In this document: positions 1-8,766 of the stretch, one piece after another | How positions within the stretch are numbered: the first letter of the stretch is position 1 | How the letters are laid out: each line of letters begins with the position of its first letter | DNA from: Embleya hyalina | GTDB lineage: Bacteria; Actinomycetota; Actinomycetes; Streptomycetales; Streptomycetaceae | Length of the DNA stretch: 64,000 nt | NCBI RefSeq assembly: GCF_003967355.1 | Contig: NZ_BIFH01000035.1 | Span: forward strand, 88,311-152,310 | Direction: 5' to 3' | Notes under the pieces: generated by a model | What the model saw: the letters and a program-made list of their open reading frames with translations, nothing else | The model's database searches: none | What the model was told of the DNA's origin: nothing | Translations under genes and position numbers: made by a program

Positions 1-1
1 C

Positions 2-712
2 CGCCGAGAGATCGGTCAGGGCGACAGCGGCGGCGACAACCGCAACAAGTACAACGGTTTCAACGGCGAGGCTTGGTGCGCGGATTTCATCTCGTGGATT
101 GTGGGTGAAACGCGCTCCCAGCGCGGCTACTGGGGTCTCGGCGGCTTCCGCTCCGCCCCCGCCGTTGCGACGTGGGCAGGGGCCGCCGGTTCGGCGGGGG
201 ACAGCTTCACCGACCCGAACCGGGCACGGCCCGGCGACCTCGCGATGTACCGCGGATCCGGTCCCGGATCCTGGGGCCACATCAACCTCGTCGAGGAGAA
301 CCGTGGCGGCCTGTTGACCACGATCGGCGGTAACGAGGGCCCGGTAGTCAAGCGCTCCGTTGGCTACGGAAACCGCGCCGATCTCTTCGCGAGGCCGAAC
401 GCCAAAACCTTGGCAGCGCTCAGGGACGGCGGAACGGCTGAGGAGAGCCCCTTCGACGAGAGGGCGCTGACCGGCCGGGGCTACTGGATGGGTACGCCCA
501 GCGCCTCACCGGGACTGGCCCTCGTGGGCGAGCGCGGTCCGGAGTTGGTGAATTTCAGGGGCGGCGAGCGCGTTATCCCGGCCGCCGAAACGGCAGGTCT
601 ACTCAGCAGTGGGCCTCGCTACGAGATCCACATCCACGCCGTTCAGGGCGTGCCGACCGACAGGGAGATCGTCCGAGCACTCCAGTACGCGGAGTCGATG
701 TACTCGCTGTGA
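2..712 (+). CDS. Tape-measure protein, C-terminal part with CHAP-like domain (partial)
   Basis: The frame is open at the left window edge, so only the last ~236 residues are seen. The fragment opens with a CHAP/NlpC-like peptidase signature: the motif EAWCADFISW puts a candidate catalytic Cys at fragment residue 26, and a His follows in WGHINLVEE. The end, with LVGERGPELVNFRGGERVIP, is the usual C-terminus of siphovirus tape-measure proteins. In that family the protein sets tail length, and a peptidase domain can open peptidoglycan during DNA entry. It is followed by the distal tail protein, as expected for tail modules. The TGA stop is at 710-712. The N-terminal bulk lies outside the window. 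Confidence 0.8.
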   Translation, partial: RREIGQGDSGGDNRNKYNGFNGEAWCADFISWIVGETRSQRGYWGLGGFRSAPAVATWAGAAGSAGDSFTDPNRARPGDLAMYRGSGPGSWGHINLVEENRGGLLTTIGGNEGPVVKRSVGYGNRADLFARPNAKTLAALRDGGTAEESPFDERALTGRGYWMGTPSASPGLALVGERGPELVNFRGGERVIPAAETAGLLSSGPRYEIHIHAVQGVPTDREIVRALQYAESMYSL

Positions 713-778
713 TGTCCAGCCCTCCAGAGTCGATGTCCGGCTCTGGAGGGCTTTCCGCTGCCCCCAGGGAGGGTGCCG

Positions 779-1777
779 ATGCCGATTCCGTCCCTACCGG
801 GGCCGATAGCCCCAGACAAGCCGAACCCGAGTCCCCGCCCTCCGCTACCGATGCGGTGGGCCCACACGTATGTGTCCATCGCAGGGTCGAACGGTGCCGG
901 CGAAGAGATCCCCCTGACGGGATTCGTCGATCGAGAGTGGCCGGCGATCATGATGCGCGAAGGCGCGACCGGGCTCGACATGCCGCCCTTTGAACTGCAC
1001 GCGGATGACAGCCCGAATTTGGACGGAAGCATCTACCGGTCGAGCAGGGCGACCGCGCGACAGATCATGCTGCCGCTCCATCTCCAAGGTATCGACAGGC
1101 GCACGCTCAAGGAGCTGAAGCGCAAGCTCTCACGAGCACTCAACCCGCGCAACGGTGCCTGCAAACTGACGTTCACCGAGGCGGATTCTCAGCCTCGGCA
1201 TCTTTGGTGCTACTACGTCGACGGCATGCAGGGCGCGGAAGGCGTCGACACAGCCGGGTTCAAATGGTGCCGCTACGGCATTCAACTGATTGCCCACGAC
1301 CCTTGGTTCTATTCTCCGGATCTTACCGTTGCCGAGTGGACCTTCACGAAGGGGTCGGCGTTCCTGAAGAAGGGGGCGACGCCCTTTCTGCCGATAACTA
1401 TCAACAAGGGTGTGCTTTCGTCCGAGGCGGTACCTGTCATCAATCCGGGTGACGTAGAGGCGTGGCCGGTGTGGGAGATCAAGGGCCCTGTTCGGTCGCT
1501 GACTTTCACATCGCCGACAGGAGCGTCCTTTGCCCTTCCCGGCCGATCCGATGGCCAACCCGCTGTTGCCGACGGGCGAACCCTCTCCGTCGATACGCGG
1601 CCGGGGAAGAAGACGCTGGTCGACGACCGCGGCGAGAACTATTGGCCGCTGCTAGGCCCGAACCCCTCCTTGTGGTCGGTGCCGGCCGGTAAATCAACCG
1701 TCTCCATTGTGCTCGTACCAGGAGCAGGAGATCCACGGCTGAGATTGACGCTTCGCCCCCGCTACGAGAGCTACTGA
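779..1777 (+). CDS. Phage distal tail (Dit-like) protein
   Basis: A 332-residue protein directly after the tape measure. It contains a typical Dit-type central stretch, with R(A/Q)IMLPLHLQG, a run KRKLSRALNP and the later motif YGIQLIAHDPWFYSP, as found in phage tail proteins that form the hub at the tail tip. I chose ATG at 779 because GGGAGG ends 6 nt upstream; a GTG at 773 is in frame but overlaps that ribosome site. The N-terminus is rich in Pro. Its position between tape measure and a Gp37-like tail protein supports the role. Exact orthology was not tested. Confidence 0.75.
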   Translation: MPIPSLPGPIAPDKPNPSPRPPLPMRWAHTYVSIAGSNGAGEEIPLTGFVDREWPAIMMREGATGLDMPPFELHADDSPNLDGSIYRSSRATARQIMLPLHLQGIDRRTLKELKRKLSRALNPRNGACKLTFTEADSQPRHLWCYYVDGMQGAEGVDTAGFKWCRYGIQLIAHDPWFYSPDLTVAEWTFTKGSAFLKKGATPFLPITINKGVLSSEAVPVINPGDVEAWPVWEIKGPVRSLTFTSPTGASFALPGRSDGQPAVADGRTLSVDTRPGKKTLVDDRGENYWPLLGPNPSLWSVPAGKSTVSIVLVPGAGDPRLRLTLRPRYESY

Positions 1778-1778
1778 C

Positions 1779-3008
1779 ATGGGATATCGCATCGAGGTGC
1801 GCGATCGAAACCTCAATCGAGTCGGCGAGATCGACACCTGGACCAAGCTCGATTTCACAGTGCGCTACTGCGACAAGGGGTACTGGAAGCTGCTGCTCAA
1901 AGACGGAACCGCGCAATCCCGCCTCATCGAGAAAGGCGGTGGGATCGCGATCTGGCAAGACGGCGTCCCCGTCCCCGTCATCTCCGGACAGGTCGAGGAA
2001 TTCAACCGCTACTTCACCGTGGAGCAACACACAGGACCCGGCTCGGTCTACATATCCGGGCAGTGCGACAACAAGGTGGCGTTCAACCGGCTCGCCTGGC
2101 CGGATCCGACGAAGCCGATCAATCAGCAGTATCAGGCGCCGGACAACCGCGGGGCATCCGGCCCTGCCGGTCAAGCGCTCTGGTGGGAGCTGGACAGGAG
2201 TATCGGGGACAACGCCCTCGTCGACCGTCGCGTTCCGGGAATTGTTATCGGACCGAACCCCGGGCTGGGTGACATAGTGGCGGACAGCCTTCGTTTCGAC
2301 GTCCTTGGCACCAAGTTCCAGGAATGGTGCAAGGCGAAGTCCGTGGGTTACAGGTTCGTGTGGAATCCGGATCTGAGAAAGATCGTCCTCGACATCTTCA
2401 GGCCCTCGGACAAGTCGACGAAGGTCCGCTTTTCCACGGAGTTGGGGAACCTGCGCGAGTACACCTGGACACTGACCGCACCGAGGGTGACGAGAGCCAT
2501 CGTTGCCTGTCAGGGCGAAGGCGCCGATCGATACATCCATCAGAAGGTCGATGCCACCGCCGAGGCGGAGTGGGGGTTTTCCATCGAAAGCTTTGTGGAT
2601 CGCCGTGACCTCCCGTTGAAGACGGACCCCGCAACCGGTCTCCCGATCAAGGCGAAAGCCGAGACCACCGACGACGAGTTCGCAAAGGCGAAGCTCGCCG
2701 TGGTCGAAGCGGCTGATGCGGCACTGAAGGAAGGCGCGGGAAGCGGCAATTTCCAGATCTATCCCATCGACACCGAACAGATCCAGTTCGGTCGAGACTA
2801 TTTCGTCGGCGATCGGGTTACGGTTGCGGTCGATGGCGAGGAGTATTCGGACATCGTCCGCGAGGTCAACATCTCGGTGGAAGACGGCGGGAAGTCCTCG
2901 TCCGTGACCCCGGTAATCGGCGAACAGGGCACCAATGCGCCCCTGAACCTGTACGCACACGTGGCCGCCATGCGCGATCGAGTGCGACGACTCGAAGCGA
3001 GGCTCTAA
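1779..3008 (+). CDS. Siphovirus Gp37-like tail-associated protein
   Basis: A 409-residue protein whose N-terminus (YRIEVRDRNLNRVGEIDTW) and overall plan resemble the ReqiPepy6 Gp37-like family of actinophage tail proteins. That family takes the place of the tail-associated lysin or adsorption hub behind Dit. Later parts include an Ala/Glu helical stretch around residues 300-325 and a C-terminal coiled segment (MRDRVRRLEARL). It starts 1 nt after the preceding stop, and its own TAA overlaps the next ATG (TAATG), so translation is coupled. The role is inferred from family resemblance and gene order. Confidence 0.7.
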   Translation: MGYRIEVRDRNLNRVGEIDTWTKLDFTVRYCDKGYWKLLLKDGTAQSRLIEKGGGIAIWQDGVPVPVISGQVEEFNRYFTVEQHTGPGSVYISGQCDNKVAFNRLAWPDPTKPINQQYQAPDNRGASGPAGQALWWELDRSIGDNALVDRRVPGIVIGPNPGLGDIVADSLRFDVLGTKFQEWCKAKSVGYRFVWNPDLRKIVLDIFRPSDKSTKVRFSTELGNLREYTWTLTAPRVTRAIVACQGEGADRYIHQKVDATAEAEWGFSIESFVDRRDLPLKTDPATGLPIKAKAETTDDEFAKAKLAVVEAADAALKEGAGSGNFQIYPIDTEQIQFGRDYFVGDRVTVAVDGEEYSDIVREVNISVEDGGKSSSVTPVIGEQGTNAPLNLYAHVAAMRDRVRRLEARL

Positions 3009-4081
3009 TGGCGGAAATCAGCTACCCCTATACGGAAAAGAACGCCTCGGGAGCTACGGATCTGGTGAGTCAGGTCCAGTGGCAACGCATGGCAACCACG
3101 TGGGGCGGTGACTGCGTGGACTTCCAGTTGACCGCTGGAGGCTATTCGAACGGCTCTCTACCGTTCGATTATCAGGTAGTAAATGGCAGGTCTCTTCAAC
3201 TGGGTCCGGGTGCCGCCGTCGTCGGAGGCTTCCACTACGAGCTGACGTCGGCCCTCGCACTTGACGTCCTTCCGAATCCGACCGATCAGACGCGACTCGA
3301 CACCATTGTGATTCGAACGGACCTCACGCGGGGGGCAACGAACCTGGCGATCGTCAAGGGGCAGCCGGCCACGATTCCGATTGCCCCGCAGCCTCAAAGG
3401 GTTCCGGGGCAGATTTGGGAAATGGTGCTCTACGAGATCATCGTGGCGCCGAAGGACGGCGTGATTTCCCCACGCGATCGGCGTACCTTTCGAACCCCGA
3501 GCCCGGTCGGCATGGCCTGGAACGTCGAGGAGTCCTCGAAGAACCTGGTTCCCGGCACGTTCGTTCTCGACATGGACGCGGACGGCTCCGATACCCAGTA
3601 CGAGGGGTGGAGGGGGCGCGACGGGTACATGGTGACCCGCCATCTGGGGCGCTCGCTGGGGTACACGCCCCGTCTGGCACGAGCGACGAATGCGCCGGCG
3701 GAACTGCGTGCCGTCGGCCGGTGGCGTTTCATCGCTCCCGGAACGGTGTGGTTCACGGCCAGGATCCAGAACGCGACGGACATCACCATTCGCACCAACG
3801 GCGAATCGTTGGGCCTCGGACTGCCCATGCAGGCGAGCGGCACCGTGGGACAGGTACTCACGGGTCATCTTCAGAATCCGTACGAGAAATCCGGCATGCC
3901 GAACTTCATGCTGCTCCAGGCCCTGTGCTGGGAGGGGAACGGGATGGAGAACCCTTCGCTGTACACCCAAAGCCAATGGTCCGCCGCGGATGGCATGGAT
4001 GTCCTGACCACAATGCCCGCTCAGTCGAGCATCTACTTCAGCGGTGTGTACGAAGCCAATGTGTTCAACGAAAGGGGCTGA
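3008..4081 (+). CDS. Phage minor tail/baseplate protein
   Basis: A 357-residue protein starting on the A of the upstream TAATG junction. It begins MAEISYPYTEKNASGATDLVSQVQWQRMA and has a beta-rich middle (LTAGGYSNGSLPF, LDTIVIRTDLT, QIWEMVLYEIIV). This pattern is common in actinophage minor tail or baseplate-upper proteins placed after Gp37-like hubs. The C-terminal third (WRFIAPGTVWFTARIQNATDITIR) resembles a jelly-roll or carbohydrate-contacting fold but shows no enzyme motif. It is most likely a structural receptor-binding or baseplate component. The specific function is inferred from position. Confidence 0.6.
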   Translation: MAEISYPYTEKNASGATDLVSQVQWQRMATTWGGDCVDFQLTAGGYSNGSLPFDYQVVNGRSLQLGPGAAVVGGFHYELTSALALDVLPNPTDQTRLDTIVIRTDLTRGATNLAIVKGQPATIPIAPQPQRVPGQIWEMVLYEIIVAPKDGVISPRDRRTFRTPSPVGMAWNVEESSKNLVPGTFVLDMDADGSDTQYEGWRGRDGYMVTRHLGRSLGYTPRLARATNAPAELRAVGRWRFIAPGTVWFTARIQNATDITIRTNGESLGLGLPMQASGTVGQVLTGHLQNPYEKSGMPNFMLLQALCWEGNGMENPSLYTQSQWSAADGMDVLTTMPAQSSIYFSGVYEANVFNERG

Positions 4082-4082
4082 C

Positions 4083-4868
4083 ATGGCACGGAATCTTTTC
4101 GGCGGAACCCCCGCCGATGTGGCGGAGGACATCGACGGTCGCCGAATGTCCGGCGCCGTGGGCACGGCCTGGGACGGGCCGGGCGAGACCGCCCGCCGGA
4201 TCACCGACCTCGCGGCGGCGGACGGGTCTCCGCTGATTCAGCTCCAGGCCGACCACCGCGGCATGATCGCGCCCTTCTACGGACCTGCCGACGACAGCGA
4301 ACGGCTGTGGGTCGACTTCGGGGTCGGCCGCCTGGCGCTGGTGTCGACGACGGTCGGTGAGCGGCTGAGGGACCACGCGACGGCGGACGACCCCCACCGC
4401 AGCAAGGCGTACGTCAACGACCAGATTTCCAAGGTGCTGCCCAAAACCGGTGGGGTGGTCGAAGCCGTCTCCGAGACGAGCTGGCTCACGGTCACGGTCC
4501 CGCCCGCAGTCGCCGGGACCGCGGACGGCGTCGGAAACGCGTGGGTCCTGCGAGCCCAGGACGGCACCGGCACGAAGGACTTCACCCGCCTGAAGAACAG
4601 CGGCGCACTTCAGATCGATCCCGTGGGAGCCCATCTGCCCCTGGCGGTCGGCTCGTTCCAAACCGAGCCGGGATCGCCACTGATCCGGGGGCATCGAGGT
4701 CGCAGTGGGACCGGCGGCGGTCCGGTCGTGTTCGAGGTGACGACCGGTGGTGATGTTCACGCCGAGGGCGCGGTATCCGCCTCCAACATCGGTTCCGCCC
4801 GCGTGTATTCGGGCCCCAACCCTCCGGCGAACCCTCGTGCAGGAGATGTGTGGGTGCGCTATGCCTAA
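4083..4868 (+). CDS. Phage tail fibre-type protein
   Basis: A 261-residue protein starting 1 nt after the previous stop. It is predicted soluble with no signal peptide. Towards the end it has a Gly-rich stretch (GHRGRSGTGGGPVVFEVTTGGDV) followed by SARVYSGPNPPANPRAGDVWVRYA, a short terminal module seen in tail-fibre and minor-tail proteins that ends on a Trp/Tyr-rich tip. The last 8 nt overlap the next gene (ATGCCTAA), so the two are coupled. A structural, receptor-facing role is inferred from the tail operon context. No catalytic motif is seen. Confidence 0.5.
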   Translation: MARNLFGGTPADVAEDIDGRRMSGAVGTAWDGPGETARRITDLAAADGSPLIQLQADHRGMIAPFYGPADDSERLWVDFGVGRLALVSTTVGERLRDHATADDPHRSKAYVNDQISKVLPKTGGVVEAVSETSWLTVTVPPAVAGTADGVGNAWVLRAQDGTGTKDFTRLKNSGALQIDPVGAHLPLAVGSFQTEPGSPLIRGHRGRSGTGGGPVVFEVTTGGDVHAEGAVSASNIGSARVYSGPNPPANPRAGDVWVRYA

Positions 4869-5688
4869 CGTCCTTGAGTACAACGGAACAGCGTGGGTCG
4901 AGAGAGTGCTCACCGCCCGCTCCGGAACATCGTGGGGATCCGCCGAAGCCCTGTACTGGGATGGCCTGGAGTGGCGCACCGGGGCACCGCCGGCTCAGGA
5001 GTTCCCCATCTATCGGAGCAGCAGCCAGGGCGAGACCGTCAACAGCCCCAGTGTCGAACTACGCCTGCCCGCAGTCGCGGTGTCCGATCTCGTGGTGTCC
5101 GTCTGCACGTCGGTCGGGCCGATCGACAGGGCGCCGAGCGTGGTCGCCCCCGCCGGCCTACTCACCACGCAGTACCGGCTGCGCGCGTCCGGCGTGCTGT
5201 TGCAGGTCGTCATGTGGCCGTGGGCTCCCGAACGCGGGAAGCAGGTCGTGTGGGACCTGGGCGGTGCGGCACACGCCGCGGTCACGAACCTCGTATACCG
5301 GGCCGCCGACCTGTCCGCCCTGGGCGTCACACCGGTTGTGGAGATCAAGGAGGTCTCCAATTCGACGGAGATTCCGCTCGCGGCCTCTCGCAACCACACG
5401 ACGCTCTACCTGGCGGCCACGGTCAGCAGCGATTTGACCGGGGCGGCCTGGCCCCCGGGCGTGATGGCCCGCACCACGCAACTCGGGGTCTGGGGCGAGG
5501 ACCGCGTCAGTGTTCTCACAGCCGACACACCGGGCGCAGGCGCCTCACCGGGATCCCTGCGGCTCGACACAGCCGTGCGCGGCGCCGCCTGCGTCGTCAT
5601 CACGATCCCCGGCCAATCCGACGGACTACCGACGTGGATTCTCGGCGACCTGGCATCCCGCCTCGGTCCGACTACCTATCTGGGGTGA
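4861..5688 (+). CDS. Phage tail protein of unknown detailed function
   Basis: A 275-residue protein whose ATG lies within the end of the upstream gene (8-nt overlap). The N-terminus repeats a Trp-containing motif (EYNGTAWVERVLTARSGTSW, then LYWDGLEWRTG) seen in short beta modules of phage structural proteins. The remainder is beta-rich and Val/Ala/Thr-rich (LVVSVCTSVGPIDRAPSVV, LYLAATVSSDLTG, VVITIPGQS). I do not recognise a specific family. A minor tail or fibre role is inferred from the surrounding operon. Confidence 0.45.
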   Translation: MPNVLEYNGTAWVERVLTARSGTSWGSAEALYWDGLEWRTGAPPAQEFPIYRSSSQGETVNSPSVELRLPAVAVSDLVVSVCTSVGPIDRAPSVVAPAGLLTTQYRLRASGVLLQVVMWPWAPERGKQVVWDLGGAAHAAVTNLVYRAADLSALGVTPVVEIKEVSNSTEIPLAASRNHTTLYLAATVSSDLTGAAWPPGVMARTTQLGVWGEDRVSVLTADTPGAGASPGSLRLDTAVRGAACVVITIPGQSDGLPTWILGDLASRLGPTTYLG

Positions 5689-5695
5689 TGACGGC

Positions 5696-6232
5696 ATGCC
5701 AAAGCCAACCATCAAAAGCTGGAACGCGCGTGAACAGGTCACCGCAGAAAAGCTGAACGAACAACTGCGGGACACGACCGCATTCCTGTACCAACCGCCG
5801 TATGCCTCCCTTTGGACGGCGGACAACACGCAGACCGCGGGCGGATCCGTGACGCAGCTCTCGTGGACCGATTGGGAGTTCCGGGGAGTGGCGATCCAAA
5901 GCAGCGCTCCTCGTGCCGCCTCCGGCATCCTCGTGCAGGAACCCGGTCTCTATCAGATCGACTATGCAGTGTTGGCTCAACCCGTCGGTGGCATCAGCCA
6001 CATCCTTACCTACGTAAGAGTGAACGGGACAGAAGTCATCGGCAGTGCCGCAACCGCCGCAGACGTGGGGTTCATGTCGACGGGCCGCATCAACGGGGTT
6101 GTGAAGTTGCGGGCAGGCGACGTGGTGTCCTTTGCCTACTACTTCTCCAGCGGTCGATCCGGCGTGGTTATCGGAAACGGCGCAGTCAAGCGCGGCACCC
6201 ATGCCTATGTCTACTACGTAGGGGAAAGCTGA
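5696..6232 (+). CDS. Small tail-fibre tip protein (C1q/TNF-like fold predicted), copy 1
   Basis: A 178-residue protein beginning MPKPTIKSWNAREQVTAEKLNEQLRD. This is a common N-terminus of phage proteins that attach a globular tip through a short helix. The body is beta-rich, with GLYQIDYAVLA, YVRVNGTEVIG and LRAGDVVSFAYYFSS, which resembles C1q/TNF-like jelly rolls used for receptor binding. The TGA overlaps the next ATG (TGATG). The following gene is a divergent relative sharing the motifs GLY-x-I/V, VRVNGTE and L-x-x-GD-x-V. Function is inferred from fold-like motifs and location. Confidence 0.5.
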   Translation: MPKPTIKSWNAREQVTAEKLNEQLRDTTAFLYQPPYASLWTADNTQTAGGSVTQLSWTDWEFRGVAIQSSAPRAASGILVQEPGLYQIDYAVLAQPVGGISHILTYVRVNGTEVIGSAATAADVGFMSTGRINGVVKLRAGDVVSFAYYFSSGRSGVVIGNGAVKRGTHAYVYYVGES

Positions 6233-6774
6233 TGTCCATCGTCACCCCCATATTTCCCGCCCCACGCACGTGGGTGGCAGGAGAGTTGATCACGCCGGCC
6301 ATGCTCGACGAACAGATATATCGAACTCGCCTGAGCCTGTGCGCAAGACCCGCAGCGGCATTCAGCGCCGCAGTGGTCAAGGCCGGGGCATTTCCGGCTC
6401 GGAACATCACATGGGGCGCGGTCGAAAAGAGCGAGATCGATGTCCTCACAAACTCGGAGTTCGCCTACCGGGCAGCGAGCATCCGCCATGCCGGGCTGTA
6501 CGAAGTACGCCTGGGCCTGCGCTGCCAGGCCGCGAGCGGACGGGGGACCACACAAATCTCGGCGGTCATCCGTGTCAACGGCACGGAAGGCGCACGGGGA
6601 TCGACCGCCGCGGCGGGATGGTGGGACGCCTGCGAGGCATCCACCCTGGTCAACCTCCAATCCGGGGACTGGGTCGAAGCCTACTGGGACACATCCGACG
6701 CAGCCGGCGCGGCCGTTTTCGAAGGAGCGGGATCGAGCCGCTTTTCCGTGCGAATGATTTCACCAACACTGTGA
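6232..6774 (+). CDS. Small tail-fibre tip protein, copy 2
   Basis: A 180-residue protein coupled to the preceding gene by TGATG. It shares with it an N-terminal attachment helix (GELITPAMLDEQIYRTR against QVTAEKLNEQLRD) and the beta-strand landmarks AGLYEVRLGLR, AVIRVNGTEGARGS and LQSGDWVEAYW. The two therefore look like diverged tandem duplicates of one receptor-binding module. The loops between strands differ strongly, as expected for host-range determinants. No enzyme motif is present. The assignment as a receptor-binding fibre tip is inference. Confidence 0.5.
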   Translation: MSIVTPIFPAPRTWVAGELITPAMLDEQIYRTRLSLCARPAAAFSAAVVKAGAFPARNITWGAVEKSEIDVLTNSEFAYRAASIRHAGLYEVRLGLRCQAASGRGTTQISAVIRVNGTEGARGSTAAAGWWDACEASTLVNLQSGDWVEAYWDTSDAAGAAVFEGAGSSRFSVRMISPTL

Positions 6775-6780
6775 GGCCCT

Positions 6781-7044
6781 ATGACGCCGACTGACATCTT
6801 CGGCTATGCCGGAACCCTCGCCTCCGTAATCGCTGCCCTGGTCATGGTCAAGGCAGCCTGGCACATCAACACCGCCCAGGTATGGCGCGGCGAAGCCGAG
6901 GCACAAAAAACTCGGGCCGATAGATTGCAGGAGGACATGAACGAGGTCAAGGAACGCCTCGTGCGCATCGAGAGGGAAAACGCGCGACTCATCGAGATCC
7001 TGACCTCCCTCGCCCCATCTCAGGTCCAACCGCCACGCATCTAA
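6781..7044 (+). CDS. Small membrane protein with coiled coil, lysis-module candidate
   Basis: An 87-residue protein with one predicted membrane segment near residues 8-27 (YAGTLASVIAALVMVKAAW), then a charged helical stretch (EAQKTRADRLQEDMNEVKERLVRIERENARLIEIL) with heptad-like spacing. It sits between the last tail gene and the endolysin and ends just before a rho-independent terminator. Such one-TM plus coiled-coil proteins are frequent in actinophage lysis modules, where they may act as spanin-like or accessory holin factors. That role is only inferred from position and topology. Confidence 0.5.
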   Translation: MTPTDIFGYAGTLASVIAALVMVKAAWHINTAQVWRGEAEAQKTRADRLQEDMNEVKERLVRIERENARLIEILTSLAPSQVQPPRI

Positions 7045-7059
7045 ACACGTAGCCGAGAC

Positions 7060-7094
7060 AAGCCGGATCCACTTTCGTGGGGGCCGGCTTTTTT
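7060..7094 (+). terminator. Rho-independent terminator after the tail module
   Basis: The arms AAGCCGG (7060-7066) and CCGGCTT (7084-7090) pair across a 17-nt loop and are followed by a run of T to 7094. It lies between the small coiled-coil gene and the endolysin, whose ribosome site follows at once. It probably reduces read-through from the tail operon into the lysis genes. Confidence 0.75.
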
Positions 7095-7116
7095 GCTGCC
7101 CAAAAACAGGAGGACC

Positions 7117-8766
7117 ATGGCGAATTCCGCTGCGTCGATGATCGAGCTGGCTGCTACGCAGGTCGGCTACAAGGAAGGCCGAGACAACTGGACGAAATAT
7201 CCACCCGAGGTACCGGGCCTCGGATGGGCACAGAACGATGCTTGGTGCCAAACCTTCATTAGCTGGTTGGCCGTCAAGACTGGTAATACCGACGTTGTTC
7301 CCATCACCGCGAGTTGCGTAACCTGCACGAATTGGTACAAGAACAAGGGGCGTTTCTACTCCTCTCCTCGGGTCGGCGACCTCGTCATGTTCGGACCGTC
7401 GGGCGGCTCGCACGTCGAGCTGGTGGTGGGCGTCTCCGACTCCGAGATCACCACGATCGGTGGCAACACCAGCGCCACGTACTCCGCGACCGGTGACGGG
7501 GTCTACCGCAAGAAGCACGACCGCTCGTTCTCGCGGATCCACGGCTACTGCCGACCGGCCTACACCTCCGGCTCGACATCGCCCGGCGGCAGCTCGGGCA
7601 CGTGGACCGTAAAGCGCGGGCAGACGCTGACTGCCATCGCCGCGGCCCTGGGCGTCAGCATCGCCGCGATCCTCGCCCTCAACCCGTCGATCAAGGACCC
7701 GGACAAGATCAACGAGGGTCAGGTCATCTCGGTACCCGCACCGGCGACGCCGGGTGTGCCAACCGGCCCCGGCAAGCCGGTGGATCCGCCCACCGCGGGC
7801 TCGTCGGAACTCCTGCCGTACGCACTGACGGTGAAGCAGGAGACGTTCTCCCCCAATGACAGCCAGTGGGCTCACGCGCGGACGATCGTCGAGGTCGGCC
7901 GCGAGCGGGGTTTGCCCACGCGGGCCTACGTCATCGCGGTGGCGACCGCACTCCAGGAGTCAACGCTTCGGAACCTGTCCTACGGCGACCGAGACTCCCT
8001 CGGCCTCTTCCAGCAGCGGCCTTCCCAGGGGTGGGGGACTCCGGCTCAGCTCCAGGACCCGACCTATGCAAGTAACGCCTTCTACAGGGAGTTTCAGGCC
8101 CGCAGCATGGCGAAGTGGAGCGATTGGCGGACACGCCAGCTCTGGGAGGTAGCGGACTACGTTCAGCGGTCCGGCTACCCGACGTACTACGCCCGCTGGG
8201 AGCGCCAGGCGGCGAACATGGTGGCGACGATCCTCGGCGACGGAGTTCCTACCGAGGTACCGTCCACGCCCGCGGAGAGCCCGACGTCACCGCCTCCTGC
8301 GGGGGCCCGCGTCATCGTCCGCGAAGGGCAAACGCTGTCGGGCATCGCGGCATCCCTCGGAGTGTCACTGAGCCGCCTCCTGGCGGCGAACCCCCAGATC
8401 TCGAACCCGGATCAGATCTACCCGGGCCAGCGCATCAACATCCCGGGGAGGGGAGGCGCGGCGGCTGAGCTGGTCGTGAATCCTCGAAAGTCGAAAACTC
8501 CGAAGACGAACACCACCGCGCCCGTCAAGCAGCATAAGGGCAAGCGGCACACGATTCACTGCGTGCATGTCACGAATGTGAACGTGACGGTGAACAACAC
8601 CATCAACGTGATCGTCGTGCAGCCGAAGCCCAAGCCCACGGAGAAGCCCAAGCCGCCGGTCATCAACAAGCCCGAACCGACACCGATCGAGACCCCGAAG
8701 GAGAAGGAGAAGGAGCAGGAGAAGAAGCAGCCGACGAAGACTCAGAAAGAGGTGAAGGCAGCATGA
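7117..8766 (+). CDS. Multidomain endolysin: CHAP, LysM, lytic transglycosylase-like domain, LysM
   Basis: A 549-residue protein with AGGAGG 4-5 nt before ATG 7117. Domains in order are: a CHAP-type peptidase at about 5-145 (candidate catalytic Cys in DAWCQTFISW, His in GGSHVELVVG); LysM at about 160-205 (WTVKRGQTLTAIAAALGVS); a region near 235-370 with AVATALQESTLRNL and SLGLFQQRPSQGWG, typical of actinobacterial lytic-transglycosylase-like domains; a second LysM at about 400-445; and a Lys/Pro/Glu-rich tail from about 460. No signal peptide is seen, so it would rely on the holin-like protein coupled at its 3' end (ATGA). Peptidoglycan cleavage at host lysis is the likely role. Confidence 0.85.
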   Translation: MANSAASMIELAATQVGYKEGRDNWTKYPPEVPGLGWAQNDAWCQTFISWLAVKTGNTDVVPITASCVTCTNWYKNKGRFYSSPRVGDLVMFGPSGGSHVELVVGVSDSEITTIGGNTSATYSATGDGVYRKKHDRSFSRIHGYCRPAYTSGSTSPGGSSGTWTVKRGQTLTAIAAALGVSIAAILALNPSIKDPDKINEGQVISVPAPATPGVPTGPGKPVDPPTAGSSELLPYALTVKQETFSPNDSQWAHARTIVEVGRERGLPTRAYVIAVATALQESTLRNLSYGDRDSLGLFQQRPSQGWGTPAQLQDPTYASNAFYREFQARSMAKWSDWRTRQLWEVADYVQRSGYPTYYARWERQAANMVATILGDGVPTEVPSTPAESPTSPPPAGARVIVREGQTLSGIAASLGVSLSRLLAANPQISNPDQIYPGQRINIPGRGGAAAELVVNPRKSKTPKTNTTAPVKQHKGKRHTIHCVHVTNVNVTVNNTINVIVVQPKPKPTEKPKPPVINKPEPTPIETPKEKEKEQEKKQPTKTQKEVKAA

